Shown one piece after another: positions 1 to 9,082 of a stretch of DNA of 64,000 nt. Below the pieces are notes generated by a model. It ran no database searches and was not told the origin of the DNA. It was given only the letters and a program-made list of their open reading frames with translations. This stretch comes from PALSA-693 sp963781155 (GTDB taxonomy: Bacteria; Actinomycetota; Acidimicrobiia; Acidimicrobiales; Palsa-688): assembly GCA_963781155.1 (NCBI GenBank), contig CAWAEC010000006.1:186001-250000 (forward strand), written 5' to 3'. The translations under genes were made by a program, and so were the position numbers. Every line of letters starts with the position of its first letter. The first letter of the stretch is position 1.

Positions 1-582
1 TCCGGGCGAGGCACATGCCGTAATCGGCGTAGTAGGCGCCGCTGCTCCAGATCTTGGACCCGTTGAGAATCCAGCGGTCGCCGTCGCGCCCGGCGCTGGC
101 TGCGGATGCCGGCCAGGTCGGAACCGGCATCGGGCTCGGAGAAGAACTGCACCCACAGCTCGTCGCCGGCCAGGATCCGGGGTATGTGCCGGCTCAGGAA
201 CTCGGGCGAGGCGTGCGCGAGCATGGTCGGGGCGCACACCCCGAACGTGGTTCCACCCGCCATCGCCGAGGTCGGGCATGACGTAGCGCGCGGGCTTCCT
301 CGTTGAAGGCTCGTTCGTGCGCGGAGGTCAGGCCCTGCCCGCCGATAGTCCGTCGGGCAGGTGATGCCGGCGAACCCGCCTTCGATACAGCTTGCGCTGG
401 ATGGCGCCGCTGGGCCGCGACCCCTCGACGGTCTTGTGATCGGCGCCCCGCGGCCGGTTTTGCACGCGGCCGGATGGCCGCGGCGCGCCAGGTTGGCGTC
501 CAGCCAGGTGCGGGCGTGCTGGCGGAAGGTCGGCCACGTCTCTGTGGTCGTCAGTCGTCACGGCCGTCTCCTGAGTGCTCAT
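1..582 (-). pseudogene. Acyl-CoA dehydrogenase, multiply frame-disrupted, 3' part off the window
   Basis: Reading the reverse strand recovers an acyl-CoA dehydrogenase in pieces. It begins at ATG 582 (MSTQETAVTTDD) and continues in changing frames through FRQHARTWLDANL, KTVEGSRPSGAIQRKLY, EGGFAGITCPTDY, GDELWVQFFSEPDAGSDLAG and GDRWILNGSKIWSSGAYYAD. The SEPDAGSD and WILNGSKIW segments are the FAD and acyl-binding core of the family. At least five or six frame changes occur in under 600 nt, so no single reading frame covers it. The ATG may overlap the stop of the preceding dehydrogenase (ATGA), so the two were probably one operon, as paired dehydrogenases often are. Either a true pseudogene or a patch of indel errors; the conserved residues themselves are intact, which favours error. 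Confidence 0.75.
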
Positions 583-1717
583 AGCGTCGTTCAACTGGCA
601 GAGGCGCTCCCGATGCCAGGCCGGGTCGCCGTACAGCGCGGCATCGGTCGTGAGCCGGCGCAGATACAGATGCTGATCGTGCTCCCACGTGTACCCGATG
701 CCGCCGAACACCTGGAAGCAGTTCTGGGCCAGGTCGATCCCGCAGTCGCCGACGAACGCTTTGGCCATGCTGGCCACCTCGCCGGCGTCTGGCTGGCAGG
801 TGCCGACCGACCCGGGCCGCGGCCAGAGCCATGCCTTTGCTCATCTCCAGCATCAGGCTGGTGTCGGCCAGCAGGTGCTTCACCGCCTGGAACGACCCGA
901 TGGGGCGCCCGAACGCGATGCGGTCCTTGGCGTACTGGAGGGCCAGAGCCAAGTCATGGTCCATGGCCCCAATGGACTCCGCGACCGTGAGGACGGACGC
1001 AATCTGCAGCTGCCGCTCGACCAGGCTTGCGGCGCCTCCGAACTCACCGACCAACGCAGACTCCGCCACGTCCGTGTTGTCAAAACGCACCTCGCAGAAG
1101 CGCCGGGTCAGGTCCAGACCGTCCAGGACCGTCACGGTCACACCCGTGCCGTCTGCGGGCAAAAGAAACTGGGCCGGCCCGTCGGAGGTATCGGCCGTGA
1201 CCAGAAGCCAGGCGCTGCGGTCGCCATCCTGGACGAACGTCTTCGTTCCCGAAAGCGAGTAGCCGCCGGCCTGACGGCGTCCCTCGACGCCGCCCGTGAG
1301 GTTGCCGCCGCCGCCCGGACCCGTCATCGCCCAGGTGGCCGATTCGTCACCTGACAGCAGCCCGGGAAGCACCTTCGCCTGCTGGTCCGGGGTGCCTTCT
1401 TCGGCCAGGGCGTACGCCACCACGTTGGTCCCGAAAAACGTCCCTGGCTGGAGTGCCGCACCTCGGGCCTGCCCGATCAGGGCGGCGTCGAGCAAGCCGT
1501 TGTCCGAGACCCGGCCCCCGCCGAGCTCCTCAGGGACGAGCATGGCGTACCAGCCCAGGTCGGCGGCCTGTCGGCGATACTCAGGCCCGGCGTCTGCGCC
1601 GGTGGCAGTACCCCCGCGCACCACCGACAACGGATACGTCGCGTCGATGAATCGTGTCGTCGTTTGCAGGAGGAGTTCCTGATCGCTGGTCAGGTCAACA
1701 TCCACGGCGTGCAGCAT
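579..1717 (-). CDS. Acyl-CoA dehydrogenase, one internal frameshift
   Basis: Flavoprotein that oxidises an acyl-CoA to the 2-enoyl-CoA in beta-oxidation-like catabolism. It starts at ATG 1717 behind a GAGAGGG ribosome site (MLHAVDVDLTSDQELLLQ). The middle has the usual substrate loop, and the C-terminal domain has AKDRIAFGRPIGSFQAVKH. Near position 795 the frame changes; removing one base joins ...VGRHLP to DAGEVASMAKAFVGDCGI and the canonical QVFGGIGYTWEHD motif with its downstream helix. The exact C-terminus is unclear because a further indel seems to lie near 580-595; I place the stop so that it overlaps the ATG of the next dehydrogenase. The specific acyl substrate is unknown. Confidence 0.8.
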
Positions 1718-1913
1718 CCCTCTCTTCGCAGTCCGGCTCGACCCGCAAACGTCGTGCTTTTTAGGCTTTGACCAATACTAGAGGCTCCCTGGAAGCCCGG
1801 CAATGGCGAGCGTGCGCCGGCCTGAGGCCGGGATCTACCTTCTTTGCACCGGCGGCCCTGGACCCGCCGGCCCCGGGTCCGCGCTGCGGGCCGCCCCGAT
1901 GCCGGAGGCTCTG

Positions 1914-2597
1914 ATGGAACTGTTGCAGGCCATGCGCACGACGCCCGCCACGCGGGCCTTCACGGACGAAGATGTCCCGGACGCGACGCTGTACGACATC
2001 CTGGACGCGGCCCGCTTCGCGCCTAACGGAGGCAACCGTCAGGCCTGGCGGGTCGTCATCGTCCGGGACGCGCCGACCAAACGCGAGATCGCGCGGCTCT
2101 ACGAGCTCGGGATGCGGGAATACATCGGACACGTCCGGGCTGGTTTGGTGCCCTTCGTGGCGGCGGAGGCCCAGGGCCGGACCGAACCGGCCATCGATCT
2201 GGACGAGGCCCGGCAGGTGCCTCTGGATGCGCAGCCGACGTACCTGGCCACTGCGCCAGTCCTGCTGGTGATCCTGCTGGACCTCAGCAGTTGCTCCGCC
2301 GTCGACAGCGGTCTGGATCGTCTCTCCATCAGCGCGGGAGCGTCGATTTACCCGTTCGCGCACAACATCCTGCTGGCCGCCCGGGACCGGGGCCTCGGCG
2401 GACACATCACTTCAGTCCTGGCCCGCCAGGAAGGCGCCCTGCGCCAGCTGCTGCACATTCCCTCCCACATGGCGTTGGCGACAATGCTGCCCCTGGGCCG
2501 ACCCGAGCACCCGGTGACCCGGCTGCGGCGCCAGGCCGTCGAGGACTTCACGACGATCGGCACGTACGACGGCCCCGCCCTGCGCCGTTCCGCCTGA
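1914..2597 (+). CDS. Nitroreductase family protein
   Basis: FMN-dependent oxidoreductase of the nitroreductase fold, 227 aa, cytosolic. The N-terminus has MRTTPATRAFTDEDVPD and FAPNGGNRQAWRVVIVRD, the FMN-phosphate contact region of the family. A second conserved block is ASIYPFAHNILLAARDRGLG, and LPLGRP lies near the end. ATG 1914 is chosen because GGAGG lies at an ideal distance before it; ATG 1899 is also in frame. The neighbouring genes (acyl-CoA dehydrogenases, Rieske protein, LLM enzyme) suggest a role in a catabolic redox step, but no substrate can be read from sequence. Confidence 0.85.
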   Translation: MELLQAMRTTPATRAFTDEDVPDATLYDILDAARFAPNGGNRQAWRVVIVRDAPTKREIARLYELGMREYIGHVRAGLVPFVAAEAQGRTEPAIDLDEARQVPLDAQPTYLATAPVLLVILLDLSSCSAVDSGLDRLSISAGASIYPFAHNILLAARDRGLGGHITSVLARQEGALRQLLHIPSHMALATMLPLGRPEHPVTRLRRQAVEDFTTIGTYDGPALRRSA

Positions 2598-2665
2598 GGG
2601 CGCGGCAGGTGGTTGTGGCCGGGCCGGGACCATTACGTTAGAAGAGCCGGCTCGTTCGTCGAAAG

Positions 2666-2995
2666 GTGTTGGTTTTGGGCTTTTACGACGCCATACCTGA
2701 GGACTGGGTAGAGCCTGGCTGCACGGCAACTGTCGCCGTCGACGGGTTTCCCGTTGCCATCGGCAACCTGGACGGGACCTATTACGCCTTCCAGAACCTG
2801 TGCCCCCACCAGGGCACGACGCTGGGCGGCCGCCCGCTGGTCGAAGGGTGCCACATCATCTGCTCGCAACACTCCAGCAAGTACGACATCACCACCGGCC
2901 GTTGCCTGGAGCCCTCCTCACTCGATGGCTTCAGCCAGGACCTGATGACGTTTCCGACCCGGGTGGTGGACGGGGTGGTCCAGGTCAACATTTAG
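2666..2995 (+). CDS. Rieske 2Fe-2S ferredoxin-like protein
   Basis: Small (109 aa) soluble Rieske protein, likely an electron carrier for an oxygenase or other redox enzyme. Both cluster-binding boxes are visible: CPHQGTTLGG (C-x-H) and CSQHSSKYD (C-x2-H), about 17 residues apart, giving the two Cys plus two His ligands. It is too short to be an oxygenase alpha subunit and has no signal peptide or membrane anchor. GTG 2666 is preceded by GAAAGG. No oxygenase gene lies in the window, so the partner is unknown. Its last four bases overlap the 3' end of the opposite-strand LLM gene. Confidence 0.88.
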   Translation: MLVLGFYDAIPEDWVEPGCTATVAVDGFPVAIGNLDGTYYAFQNLCPHQGTTLGGRPLVEGCHIICSQHSSKYDITTGRCLEPSSLDGFSQDLMTFPTRVVDGVVQVNI

Positions 2996-3909
2996 CTCCG
3001 CCGGGCCGTGACCTCCTCCCGAAACGCGGCGGCCGCGTCGAGGGAGGCCGCCAGGTTTCGGCGGACGACCGGGGCCGAAGTCCACGTCACGCCCAGCCTG
3101 GCCAGCTCCCCGAGCCCCTGCCGGTACGCCGCCGGATCCGCCAGCCCGTCTCGCGTCACGGCCAGGGATCCCGCGATGTCAACATCCGACAGCTTGCGCC
3201 CGTGCTGGTCGAGGCGTTCGCTCAGATCGTCGAGCGCGTCGGCAAAGTCCTTGTCGGTGACGATGGCCGCCGTCCGCGCCGTGCGGCTTAGCACTTCGCC
3301 CCCACCCAGCATGGGAGACCAACCATCGCCCCATCTGGCCACCCGCTCGCGCGCCATGCGGGAGTTGCCGCCCACCCAGAGAGGAGGGTGGGGCTGCTGG
3401 ACCTGACGGGGGGACAGCGTCTGGCCGACGGCCGTGAAATGCTTGCCCTCGAAGTTCAACTCATCGGTCGACCACAGGCCCTTGGCTGCCTCCACGGCCT
3501 CGTCGAACAATGCGTTGCGTTCCTCGAACTCCACGCCCAGGGCCAGAAACTCCGAGCGCAGGTAGCCGGTGCCGAGCACGAAAGTGGCGCGACCGCCGGA
3601 GACCACGTCCACTGCGGTCATGGATTTGGTCATCAACAACGGGTTGCGATAGGGCACGACGGCGAGCCACGTCATGAGCCGGACCGTGGACGTCACCGCC
3701 GCGAAGAACCCAAGCCCGACGAACGGGTCGAGAGTGGCGTGGCCGCCCCGCTCCAGCCATTTCTTTGATGGCGCCGGGTGGTCCGTCAGGGCGATGGCAT
3801 CGATCCCGGCCGCTTCGATGGCCGCCGCGAAGGCCGCCATGCTCGCGGGCGTCGACCAGGGTGCGCCCTGGTCGTCAAGTCCCAGGGGGTACTCGACCAT
3901 GAACTTCAT
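2992..3909 (-). CDS. LLM-class flavin/F420-dependent oxidoreductase
   Basis: Luciferase-like monooxygenase superfamily, 305 aa. It starts MKFMVEYPLGLDDQGAPW at ATG 3909 behind an AGGAGGG ribosome site. Family landmarks are ALTDHPAPSKKW near the N-terminus, RLMTWLAVVPYRNPLL, GRATFVLGTGYLRSEF and the TIM-barrel phosphate region PPLWVGGNS. This pattern matches TIGR03619-type F420-dependent proteins of actinobacteria, but the cofactor (F420 or FMN) cannot be settled by eye. The closely packed opposite-strand neighbours suggest co-location with the catabolic genes rather than a shared operon. Confidence 0.87.
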   Translation of the reverse strand: MKFMVEYPLGLDDQGAPWSTPASMAAFAAAIEAAGIDAIALTDHPAPSKKWLERGGHATLDPFVGLGFFAAVTSTVRLMTWLAVVPYRNPLLMTKSMTAVDVVSGGRATFVLGTGYLRSEFLALGVEFEERNALFDEAVEAAKGLWSTDELNFEGKHFTAVGQTLSPRQVQQPHPPLWVGGNSRMARERVARWGDGWSPMLGGGEVLSRTARTAAIVTDKDFADALDDLSERLDQHGRKLSDVDIAGSLAVTRDGLADPAAYRQGLGELARLGVTWTSAPVVRRNLAASLDAAAAFREEVTARRS

Positions 3910-4017
3910 CTGCCCTCCTGACCTTCGCCGGCTGGTAACCGTTCCGACCTGTGTAGCAGACGGTCGGGTGCCCGCGGAGCTTGCGGGCCCACGGCAGGAA
4001 GCCAGCCCGCAGGCGGG

Positions 4018-4023
4018 TACACT
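4018..4023 (+). promoter_or_regulatory. -10 box, leaderless start of thioesterase
   Basis: TACACT ends 9 nt before GTG 4033, with no ribosome-binding sequence between. The transcript would start at or next to the start codon. Confidence 0.5.
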
Positions 4024-4032
4024 GCCGCACCC

Positions 4033-4845
4033 GTGGATCTGGCCAGCATCTTGGACCTCGAAGAAGTCGATAACGACCGGTGGCGAGCCTGGACTCCGCC
4101 TGGCTCCCTCCGCAGCGATATCTTCGGTGGGCAGGTTGCCGGTCAGGCGCTGAGAGCGGCCAGCCTCACCGTCGAACCGCAGCACCTGCCGAACTCCGTG
4201 CACGGGTATTTCCTGCGGCGAGGTCAATCCGCCCTGCCGATCGACATCTACGTGGAGCGGACCCGGGCCGGTCGGACGTACACCAGCCGCCGGGTCGATG
4301 TCCGCCAGGAAGATAAGACGATCTTTGCCATGCTGACCTCCTTCCACGCCGAGGAGCCGGGTCGCGAGTTCGATCACGCCATGCCCCCTGGCATCCCGGA
4401 CCCTCAGTTGCTGCCCGGCGCACCCATCGGCACGGAGTGGCATCCCGGATTCGAGGTGCGAACGGTCGAGGTGGAGGGACCGGCGGTGCAGTGGTGGGGC
4501 CGGGTTCCGAGGCCGTTTCCGTCCGACCCCATGATGCACTTCTGCGCCCTCCTGTACGCGTCAGACCTGCGGGCTGGAGGTGCGGCGATGGCCGCCATTG
4601 GCTACGGAGCAGGCGGTCCGGTCCGGGATGGCGAAGGCCGGCCAATCGGAAACTTCGGCAGCCTCGACCACGCCCTTTGGTTTCACCGGACTCCGAAGGT
4701 GGACGATTGGTTTTTCTGCGATGTTCGGCCCCTGACCGTCCGCGACTCGCGTGGGCTGGTGTTCGGGACCATATTTGACCGCGAGGGCCGCCATTTGGCG
4801 AGCTTCACTCAGGAAATGTTCCTCAAGGAGCTGGAATCCCGGTAA
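4033..4845 (+). CDS. tesB: Acyl-CoA thioesterase II (TesB-like)
   Basis: Double hot-dog thioesterase, 270 aa, hydrolysing acyl-CoA to free acid and CoA. The first hot-dog carries DIFGGQVAGQALRAAS and the HGYFLRRGQ segment. The second carries ASDLRAGG, NFGSLDHALWFHR and GLVFGTIFDREGRHLAS, ending SFTQEMFL; this C-terminal block is diagnostic for TesB. GTG 4033 is set by the -10 box just upstream. The 3' end runs 23 nt into the opposite-strand esterase gene. Probably releases dead-end CoA thioesters in the surrounding catabolic programme (inference). Confidence 0.9.
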   Translation: MDLASILDLEEVDNDRWRAWTPPGSLRSDIFGGQVAGQALRAASLTVEPQHLPNSVHGYFLRRGQSALPIDIYVERTRAGRTYTSRRVDVRQEDKTIFAMLTSFHAEEPGREFDHAMPPGIPDPQLLPGAPIGTEWHPGFEVRTVEVEGPAVQWWGRVPRPFPSDPMMHFCALLYASDLRAGGAAMAAIGYGAGGPVRDGEGRPIGNFGSLDHALWFHRTPKVDDWFFCDVRPLTVRDSRGLVFGTIFDREGRHLASFTQEMFLKELESR

Positions 4846-5779
4846 AGGTGGCCAGCCATTCGCTCATGTCGCGGCGGCTGCGCCGTGACAGCGGGGCGCC
4901 GGGCGCAAAACCCTCGAAGCCGTGGGGAGCGCCCGGATAGACGTGCAGCTCGGTGGGCACGCCTGCATGATTGAGCCGTTGTGCGTAGGTGATGTCCTCG
5001 TCGCAGAACCCATCCATGCTCCCCACCGAGACAAAGGTGGGCGGCAAGCTGCGCAGGTCCTGGGCGCGGGCCGGTGCGGCATAGATGGGGATCTCGGGGG
5101 CTCCGTAGAGCGGACCCAGGTAGGAGCGCCAACCGAACTCGTTGTTGGCGGGATTCCAGATGGGGACATCCCACTGGCTCGACGGCGTCTCCTGGCGGTC
5201 ATCCAGCATGGGGTAGATGAGCATTTGAAAGGACAGGTCCATCTCGCCGCGATCGCGCACGAGCAGGGCCAGGCCTGCGGCCAGGCCGCCTCCGGCGCTG
5301 GCGCCGCTGATACCGATGCGGCTGCGATCGATACCGAGACCTTCGCTGTGGTCAAAGACCCAGCGAAGCCCGGCATAGCAATCCTCCAGCGGCCCGGGAT
5401 AAGGGGTTTCCGGTGCCAAGCGGTATTCGACCGCCACTCCCACCACCCCCAGGTCCTGGCACCATCGGTCGAAGCGCAGGTCCTCCATCTCGTACGTGCC
5501 GAGGACGTAGCCCCCACCATGGATCGAGTACACACAGGGCAACGGTCCCTGCTGACCTTTCGGCGAGTGCACCCGGAGCAGTACGTCGGGGCAGCCCGCC
5601 GGCCCGGGGACGGCGTGGTCAACCCGTTCGACCGCGTCGGACAGTTCGATTTGACCGGCCATCGAAAGCCGCTGCGATCGCACGGCCGGCAGCATGTCCG
5701 CATTGAGGTCCCCCAGTGAGAACGGCGCTTTCGCGAGGGCAGCCGCGATGGTCGGGTCGAGAGAACGGCTCGTCTGCAT
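4823..5779 (-). CDS. Alpha/beta hydrolase, hormone-sensitive-lipase family esterase
   Basis: Esterase of the HSL (type IV) family, 318 aa, predicted cytosolic. It has the oxyanion-hole motif YSIHGGGYVLGTYEM, the nucleophile elbow GISGASAGGGLAA, and late Asp and His segments (SVGSMDGFCDEDI, YPGAPHGFEGF) that complete the Ser-Asp-His triad. VEYRLAPETPYPGPLEDCYAG between them is typical of the family. It starts at ATG 5779 with a -10 box 8 nt upstream. The substrate is probably a short or medium-chain or cyclic ester; convergent with the thioesterase, overlapping at the ends. Confidence 0.9.
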   Translation of the reverse strand: MQTSRSLDPTIAAALAKAPFSLGDLNADMLPAVRSQRLSMAGQIELSDAVERVDHAVPGPAGCPDVLLRVHSPKGQQGPLPCVYSIHGGGYVLGTYEMEDLRFDRWCQDLGVVGVAVEYRLAPETPYPGPLEDCYAGLRWVFDHSEGLGIDRSRIGISGASAGGGLAAGLALLVRDRGEMDLSFQMLIYPMLDDRQETPSSQWDVPIWNPANNEFGWRSYLGPLYGAPEIPIYAAPARAQDLRSLPPTFVSVGSMDGFCDEDITYAQRLNHAGVPTELHVYPGAPHGFEGFAPGAPLSRRSRRDMSEWLATFTGIPAP

Positions 5780-5787
5780 GAACGCCG

Positions 5788-5793
5788 ATGTTA
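5788..5793 (-). promoter_or_regulatory. -10 box, leaderless start of esterase
   Basis: On the reverse strand TAACAT lies 8 nt before ATG 5779, with no Shine-Dalgarno sequence between. Confidence 0.5.
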
Positions 5794-5862
5794 GGTCTCG
5801 TCAGCTACGCCCCGCCGGGGCGCGGTCGTACCGGCGCAACGCCCGGCACGATCCAGAGCCCG

Positions 5863-6744
5863 TCAGATCCGCTCCAGCTCGCCCCAGTCGAATAGCGCTT
5901 CCTCCTGGAGGTCGACGGCGTCGCGGCGCAGTTCTTCGTCGCTCGGCCGTGGGCCGCCCGTGCTCCCCGCCTCCAGGATGGGCCGGAGCAGCCGGAGGTC
6001 GCTCGAAGAATTCAAGAACAGCTGGGCGTTTGCCAGCACAAAACGCACGGCCCGCTCCAGCGCTTGTCCGGCAGGCAGCGGCTCGTACCAGCTGAATCGC
6101 GGCCCATCTGCCGTTTGCGGCCAGCGCCGGCGCGCCACCGACTTGATGGTCTGCACGGCCACCTGCCGGTTGGCGCACAGTTCGAGGAGCGCTTCCACGT
6201 TGGCCCGGTATTCGGAATCAGCCAGGACCGTGAAGTTGTACGGCAGGAGCACCGAATCGAAGTCGAACCGTTCGAGGCTGCGCAGATGCATGCCGGCAAT
6301 CCGCAACCCGTGGCCGGTGACGCCGATGAAGCGGGTCAGCCCTTCTTCTCGGGCCCGGGCCAGCGCCTCGACCGCCCCACCCGGGCCGTGCGCCTGCTCC
6401 CACTCCTCCGGTTCCACCAGGTTGTGCAGCTGGACCAGATCGACGTGATCGACCCCCAGCCGGTCCAGCGACCGTTCCAGGCTGGCGCGGGCCACGACGC
6501 CGTCGCGCTCGCCCGTTTTGGTGGCCAGGAAGAACTCGTCTCGCCGGCCGGCCAGCCACGGAGCCAGGCGCAACTCGGAGTCGCCGTAAGAAGCTGCGGT
6601 GTCCAGGTGGTTCACGCCGAACTCGAGGAGTGCCGGCAGGACCTCGTCCGCCCGGTCCTGGCTCACCCGCCCCAGCCCGGCCGCTCCGAATATCACCCGG
6701 CTGCTCCGATGCCCGGTCGAACCGAAGTCTGCTCGCTCGATCAT
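5863..6744 (-). CDS. Aldo/keto reductase family protein
   Basis: NAD(P)H-dependent oxidoreductase of the AKR fold, 293 aa. The catalytic tetrad is visible: Asp and Tyr in LDTAASYGDSE, Lys in FLATKTGER, His in VDLVQLHNLV. RFIGVTGHG follows on strand beta-6. ATG 6744 is preferred over in-frame GTG 6750 and TTG 6753 because TAAGGT sits 8 nt before it. The C-terminal third is compact and lacks the long variable loops of sugar reductases, resembling bacterial AKRs annotated only as oxidoreductases. Substrate unknown. Confidence 0.88.
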   Translation of the reverse strand: MIERADFGSTGHRSSRVIFGAAGLGRVSQDRADEVLPALLEFGVNHLDTAASYGDSELRLAPWLAGRRDEFFLATKTGERDGVVARASLERSLDRLGVDHVDLVQLHNLVEPEEWEQAHGPGGAVEALARAREEGLTRFIGVTGHGLRIAGMHLRSLERFDFDSVLLPYNFTVLADSEYRANVEALLELCANRQVAVQTIKSVARRRWPQTADGPRFSWYEPLPAGQALERAVRFVLANAQLFLNSSSDLRLLRPILEAGSTGGPRPSDEELRRDAVDLQEEALFDWGELERI

Positions 6745-6752
6745 CGCCACCA

Positions 6753-6758
6753 ACCTTA
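6753..6758 (-). promoter_or_regulatory. -10 box, leaderless start of aldo/keto reductase
   Basis: TAAGGT on the reverse strand, 8 nt from ATG 6744; this is the argument for that start codon. Confidence 0.5.
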
Positions 6759-6786
6759 CCGGTCGATTCGCGGGCCGTGCTTCTCC

Positions 6787-9066
6787 TCACGCGTCGGTGG
6801 CGCGGTTCCCGGCGTTCTGGATGGCTGCCCAGACCCGCTCCGGGGTAGTTGGCAAGTCGATATGACGGATCCCCAGATGCCCGAGTGCGTCCACGACCGC
6901 GTTCTGAACTGCGGGCGGTGCGCCGATGGTGCCCGACTCGGCGATCCCCTTAAAGCCCAACGGAATGTACGGCGACGGCGTCTCGGTGAGCGCGCACTCA
7001 AACGACGGCAGCTCACACGCCGATATCACCAGGTAATCGGCAAACGTCGAGGTCAACGGATTGCCGTCACCGTCGTAGGCCATTTCCTCGAGCATGGCCT
7101 GAGCGACACCTTGGGCTACCCCTCCGTGGACCTGCCCGAGGGCCAGAAGCGGATTCAGGATGGTGCCGGCGTCGTCCACGGTCACCATGCGTTCGAGCCG
7201 CACCTGGCCGGTCTCGAGGTCGACGTCCACGACGGCTACGTACGCTCCGAACGGAAATGTCGGCCCTTCCCCGGAGAAATCCGATTCGCAAGCCAGAGGG
7301 TCGGCCTGGCGGCAGGCCGCGATCTCCGGCCATCCGATCGAGACCGCAGGCGTCCCGGCGACGTGGAACCGGCCCCCTCCGGACGGGGCGAGCACCACAT
7401 CCTCGACCGCCGCCTCCAGCACCTGGGCTGCCACCTCCCGCGCTGCAGCCACCAGCGCGTCGGCCGCCTCCGCGACGGCCGACCCGGCCTTTTGCGCGGA
7501 TCGCGAGCCGCCGGTCACGCCACCTCGGGGCACCACGTCGGTGTCGCCGTGCACCACCTCAATGCGATCGAGGGGCAGACCGGTGCGGTCGGCGACGAGC
7601 ATCGCCCACGCGGTGTGGTGTCCCTGGCCATACGGGCTCGACCCTGTGCGGACCAGGACGCTTCCGTCGGGCCGCAGTTCGACGGCGCCGTACTCACTGC
7701 CGGGGACGCCCGCGGTGCGGTCCACGAACACCGACACGCCGATGCCGGGCAGCCGAGTGTCGGCGCCGGCGCGGGCTCTGGCTTGTTCGGCCCGCCGGTC
7801 CTCGTAGCCAACCGTGGCCAATGCCATCTCCAGCGCCCGCTGGTAATCGCCGCTGTCGTACACGATCCCCGTCGGCGCCGAGTACGGGAAGTCCTCAGGT
7901 CGCAGCAGGTTCCGACGGCGCAACTCCACTGGATCGAGACCGATCTCGGCCGCGAAGAGATCCATGGCCCGCTCGATCATGGCCGCGGCTTCGGGACGGC
8001 CCGCGCCCCGGTACGCGACCGTCGGCGTGGTATTTGTCACGACCGCCTCGGTGGACCAGGTCAGTTCCGGTATCCGGTAGGCGCCGCCCATCAGGCGACC
8101 GGTGTTGGCAGCCAGGACGGGTCCCACCAGCGGGTACGCCCCGGCGTCGGAGAGGATGTGGGCCGACACGGAACGGACGATGCCGTCCCGGTCTCCGGAG
8201 ATCTCCACGGTCTGGATCTGGGCCCGGGAATGGCCGAGCCCGACCATGTCGGCGGAGCGAGGTGATACCCACCGCACGGGGCGGCCGGCGCGCCGGGCCA
8301 GCCACGGCAGCAGCAGCTCCTCCGGGTAGGGCCGGGCCTTCGCCCCGAAGCTGCCGCCCACGTCCGGCGCGATGACCCGGATCTCATCGGTTGGCAGGTC
8401 GTACAAGGCGGCGATGACCGCCCGGACCGGGTGCGCGCCCTGGCAGGAGGACCAGTGGGTCAGGCGGCCGTCTGCTTCCCAGCGCGATGCCCCGGCCCGG
8501 CCCTCGAGCGGCGCAGGGGCGACCCGCTGGTTGACGAAGCGGCCCCGTACCACCACCTGGCCCCGGCTGTGCCGGCCGCCGGTGGATCCGCCGCCGTTGT
8601 CTCGCAGTACGACGTTGGTCCCGGCCTCGGGGTAGAGCAGCGTCTCGTCGCGGACTGCGGCTTCGGGGTCGACCACCACGGGGAGGGGTTCGTAATCGAT
8701 GTCCACCAGGGCGGCGGCGTCCGCGCCCGCGCTCGCCGTCTCGGCCACGACGGCCACCACTGCCTCGCCGACGTAGCGGACCCGCCCGGTGGCCAGCAGC
8801 GGACGGAACATCGCCTCCGGATAGGCCGGACTCACCGGCGGCACCGGGCCGAAGTCGATGTCGGCCGCAGTCACCACGTCGATCACGCCCGGAACGGAGC
8901 TGGCCGCTGAGCCGTCGATGTGGCGGATCAGGGCGTGCGCCACGGTGGCGGTGACGTAGGTGACGTTCAGAACGTCGGGGATGTCGAGGTCGGCGACGTA
9001 GCGGCCTGCCCCGACCAGCAGCCGGGCGTCTTCCACCCGCGGTACGGGTGAGCCGAGTAAAGGCAT
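6787..9066 (-). CDS. CoxL-type molybdopterin hydroxylase large subunit
   Basis: Large subunit of the xanthine dehydrogenase/aerobic CO dehydrogenase family, 759 aa. It starts MPLLGSPVPRVEDARLLVG at ATG 9066. The N-terminal aldehyde-oxidase a/b hammerhead runs to about residue 120. The molybdopterin-binding part has GGSFGAKARPYPEELL, the active-site loop TVAYRGAGRPEAA, GQGHHTAWAMLV and a C-terminal FKGIAESGTIGAPPAVQNAV with the essential Glu. The loop is AYRGAGR, as in form II CoxL-like proteins, not the AYRCSFR of true CO dehydrogenase. No small (2Fe-2S) or medium (FAD) subunit gene is adjacent. A longer reading frame upstream to 9594 is antisense noise over the hydrolase gene, which ends 16 nt before this start on the same strand. 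Confidence 0.9.
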   Translation of the reverse strand: MPLLGSPVPRVEDARLLVGAGRYVADLDIPDVLNVTYVTATVAHALIRHIDGSAASSVPGVIDVVTAADIDFGPVPPVSPAYPEAMFRPLLATGRVRYVGEAVVAVVAETASAGADAAALVDIDYEPLPVVVDPEAAVRDETLLYPEAGTNVVLRDNGGGSTGGRHSRGQVVVRGRFVNQRVAPAPLEGRAGASRWEADGRLTHWSSCQGAHPVRAVIAALYDLPTDEIRVIAPDVGGSFGAKARPYPEELLLPWLARRAGRPVRWVSPRSADMVGLGHSRAQIQTVEISGDRDGIVRSVSAHILSDAGAYPLVGPVLAANTGRLMGGAYRIPELTWSTEAVVTNTTPTVAYRGAGRPEAAAMIERAMDLFAAEIGLDPVELRRRNLLRPEDFPYSAPTGIVYDSGDYQRALEMALATVGYEDRRAEQARARAGADTRLPGIGVSVFVDRTAGVPGSEYGAVELRPDGSVLVRTGSSPYGQGHHTAWAMLVADRTGLPLDRIEVVHGDTDVVPRGGVTGGSRSAQKAGSAVAEAADALVAAAREVAAQVLEAAVEDVVLAPSGGGRFHVAGTPAVSIGWPEIAACRQADPLACESDFSGEGPTFPFGAYVAVVDVDLETGQVRLERMVTVDDAGTILNPLLALGQVHGGVAQGVAQAMLEEMAYDGDGNPLTSTFADYLVISACELPSFECALTETPSPYIPLGFKGIAESGTIGAPPAVQNAVVDALGHLGIRHIDLPTTPERVWAAIQNAGNRATDA

Positions 9067-9082
9067 TCGACGGGTCAGGTCC

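Noticed and set aside
6064..8265. A 733-codon open frame on the plus strand antisense to the aldo/keto reductase and CoxL genes
   Set aside because: It is Arg/Pro/Gly/His-rich with no conserved motif, and both genes it crosses have complete catalytic signatures on the other strand. A typical GC-rich shadow frame.
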